Shown piece after piece: positions 32,380 to 33,874 of a stretch of DNA of 33,874 nt. The translations under genes and the position numbers were made by a program. Every line of letters begins with the position of its first letter. The first letter of the stretch is position 1. The notes below the pieces were generated by a model. That model was not told the origin of the DNA. It made no database searches and saw only the letters and a program-made list of their open reading frames with translations. This DNA comes from Candidatus Melainabacteria bacterium (GTDB taxonomy: Bacteria; Cyanobacteriota; Vampirovibrionia; 2-02-FULL-35-15). Where the stretch lies: positions 16,376 to 50,249 of the forward strand of contig JAHFBE010000005.1 in the NCBI GenBank assembly GCA_023250205.1, read 5' to 3'.

Positions 32380-32820
32380 ATGATTACTTTAATCCAAAGA
32401 GTAAAGAGTGCCAAAGTATCTGTTTCAAGTCAAATTATTGGTGAAATAGGTAAAGGATTGCTTTTATATATTGGTTTTGAAGATGGTGATAATCTGGAAA
32501 AAATTCTTTGGTCAATTAATAAAATAATTAATCTTAGAATATTTTCAGACAAAGAAGACAAAATGAATCTTTCACTATTAGATATAAATGGAGAGCTTAT
32601 GGCTATTTCAAATTTTACGCTGCCGGCAGATTTGAATGAATCAGGGAGAAGACCTTCTTTTACAAAGTCAGCAAAGCCAGAAATAGCTGAAGGTTTATAT
32701 AATCAGTTTTTAGAGGAATGTAAAAAGCAAAATATAAAAACGGCTCAGGGAAAATTTGGGGCAATGATGGAAATTGATTCAATAGCTGATGGACCGGTCA
32801 ATTTTATATTAAAGAAATGA
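32380..32820 (+). CDS. dtd: D-aminoacyl-tRNA deacylase
   Basis: A 146-aa DTD that removes D-amino acids (and glycine) wrongly loaded on tRNA. MITLIQRVKSAKVSV, the catalytic-region ISNFTLPAD, GRRPSFTKSAKPEIAEGLY, GKFGAMMEI and the cis Gly-Pro ADGPVNFIL are all placed as in the family. Two small departures: the usual SQFTL reads SNFTL, and NDGPVT reads ADGPVN. The fold and Gly-Pro selector are kept, so it is probably active. The dus gene begins inside its last codons (4-nt overlap). Confidence 0.93.
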   Translation: MITLIQRVKSAKVSVSSQIIGEIGKGLLLYIGFEDGDNLEKILWSINKIINLRIFSDKEDKMNLSLLDINGELMAISNFTLPADLNESGRRPSFTKSAKPEIAEGLYNQFLEECKKQNIKTAQGKFGAMMEIDSIADGPVNFILKK

Positions 32821-33800
32821 AAAAAATCAAAATCGGAAAATTAGAAATTAACTCTTATGTCTATATTCCTCCAATGGCGGGTGTGACAGATCTTGCTTTT
32901 AGAAAGATGATTCGATTCTTTGATAAAGAAACTTTAATTGCTACAGAAATGGTTAGCTCAAAAGCACTTATGTATAAGCCTGATCAACCTCTCATGAAAC
33001 TCAGTGAAGATGAGCATCCTGTGGGAATACAGCTTTTTGGACATGAATTAGATGTGATGGCAAAGGCTGCACTTATGGCAGAAGAAAAAGGAGCAGATTT
33101 TATTGATATAAATATGGGTTGTCCCGCTCCAAAAATTACAAAAGGTAAAGATGGTGCTGCTCTTATGCGTGAACCTGATCTTGCTGTTGAAATTGCGAAG
33201 TCTGTAGTAAATGCTGTTAAAGTTCCTGTTACTGTAAAAATGCGCCTTGGGTGGGATGATTGTCAAAAAAATGCTCCTGAGCTTGCAAAGCGTTTGGAGG
33301 AAATTGGAATTTGTGCTTTTACCGTTCATGGTAGAACACGTGAACAGGGTTATACAGGAAGCGCTGACTGGAATGCAATTAGTGAGGTTAAAAGAGTTGT
33401 TTCAGTTCCAGTCTTTGGAAATGGAGATGTTAGAAACCCTTTTGATGCTCATAAGCTTTTGGAAATAACTGGTTGTGATGGAGTTGCTATTGCACGAGCA
33501 ACAATGGGCGAGCCATGGTTATCAAAGCAAATTAATGAATATCTTAAAACAGGTTTTTTCTCACCTGAGCCATCTTTGGAAGGAAAAATTAAACTTGCTT
33601 TAATTCATCTTGATGAGCTAATTAATATAAAAGGTGAAGTTGTGGGGATTCGTGAGTCAAGAAGACATCTAATAAATTACACAAAAGGATTTCCAAATGC
33701 TGCACAATTAAGAGCAAAAATTGGACAAGTGAATTCACGAAATGAAGCTATAGATCTATTATCTGGGTTAACAAAGAAAGATTTCTGTGAAATAAATTAA
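32817..33800 (+). CDS. dusB: tRNA-dihydrouridine synthase, DusB type
   Basis: A 327-aa flavoenzyme that reduces uridines in tRNA to dihydrouridine. IPPMAGVTDLAFRKMIR opens the TIM barrel; ATEMVSSKAL, GIQLFGHE, DFIDINMGCPAPKITKGKDGAALM (catalytic Cys), VTVKMRLGWDD, FTVHGRTREQGYTGSADW, PVFGNGDV and GVAIARATMGEPWL (FMN phosphate site) are all present. Wording fits DusB, the type shared by most bacteria. It is coupled to dtd by an ATGA overlap. The remaining 74 nt of the window (33801-33874) hold only AT-rich sequence. Confidence 0.93.
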   Translation: MKKIKIGKLEINSYVYIPPMAGVTDLAFRKMIRFFDKETLIATEMVSSKALMYKPDQPLMKLSEDEHPVGIQLFGHELDVMAKAALMAEEKGADFIDINMGCPAPKITKGKDGAALMREPDLAVEIAKSVVNAVKVPVTVKMRLGWDDCQKNAPELAKRLEEIGICAFTVHGRTREQGYTGSADWNAISEVKRVVSVPVFGNGDVRNPFDAHKLLEITGCDGVAIARATMGEPWLSKQINEYLKTGFFSPEPSLEGKIKLALIHLDELINIKGEVVGIRESRRHLINYTKGFPNAAQLRAKIGQVNSRNEAIDLLSGLTKKDFCEIN

Positions 33801-33874
33801 ATTAGTTAAGAAAAAAGTATAATAAAATCAATTAAAATGTAAAAAATACGGTAAATAATAGAAAAATATTGATT

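Overview
The window is AT-rich bacterial chromosome, densely packed with genes on both strands. It most likely comes from an uncultured non-photosynthetic relative of Cyanobacteria (Melainabacteria/Vampirovibrionia-like). The grounds are: PurA and SSB read closely like cyanobacterial versions; lptB-lptF/G imply a two-membrane envelope; fabI, ruvA, mnmE, mnmA, tsaC, dtd and dus form an ordinary housekeeping set; and the DNA is littered with small palindromic and heptanucleotide repeats of a kind known in filamentous cyanobacteria. The lineage is an inference from remembered family sequences; no search was run.

Layout. 1-1600 (minus): an envelope/metal operon of LysM membrane protein, short CbiX/SirB chelatase and the start of a family-5 ABC solute-binding protein cut by the window edge. 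1600-2270: a FlgM-like small protein and a mosaic repeat. 2270-6330 (minus): a four-GAF diguanylate cyclase and mnmE. 6400-7860: tldD. 7860-10430: an unusual block in which two paralogous two-gene cassettes of tiny membrane proteins (the second gene of each is missing from the ORF track) flank a 448-aa protein of unknown function, each cassette having a TGTAAC..GTTACA palindrome upstream. 10500-14290: purA, a DNA adenine methyltransferase and an overlapping second methyltransferase. 14285-18090 (minus): saccharopine-dehydrogenase-like enzyme, ssb, UbiB-like kinase and a phasin-like coiled coil. 18200-20100: a peptidoglycan amidase riddled with in-frame palindromes, then ruvA. 20200-24930: thioredoxin, a flippase-like membrane protein, an MsbA-type exporter, a TetR regulator and fabI. 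25100-28700: lptB, lptF/G, mnmA and tsaC. 28700-32250 (minus): three unrecognised or poorly characterised genes headed by a 778-aa protein that combines a TPR/TRAFs-binding-like region with a possible Cys-His-Asp region. 32380-33800: dtd and dus.

Three themes cut across the genes. (1) Small repeats invade coding sequence without breaking it: four hairpins in the amidase gene, one 30-bp palindrome in tsaC, and heptamer/hairpin insertions at two places in mnmE. The same palindrome core also sits inside intergenic mosaic elements with TGTCATTGCGAG ends. (2) Many first genes have a TATAAT-like box 7-9 nt before the start codon and no Shine-Dalgarno, suggesting leaderless mRNAs. (3) Convergent genes are extremely tight; three pairs share a TTAA stop overlap.

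No tRNA, rRNA, CRISPR array, transposase or phage gene was seen.
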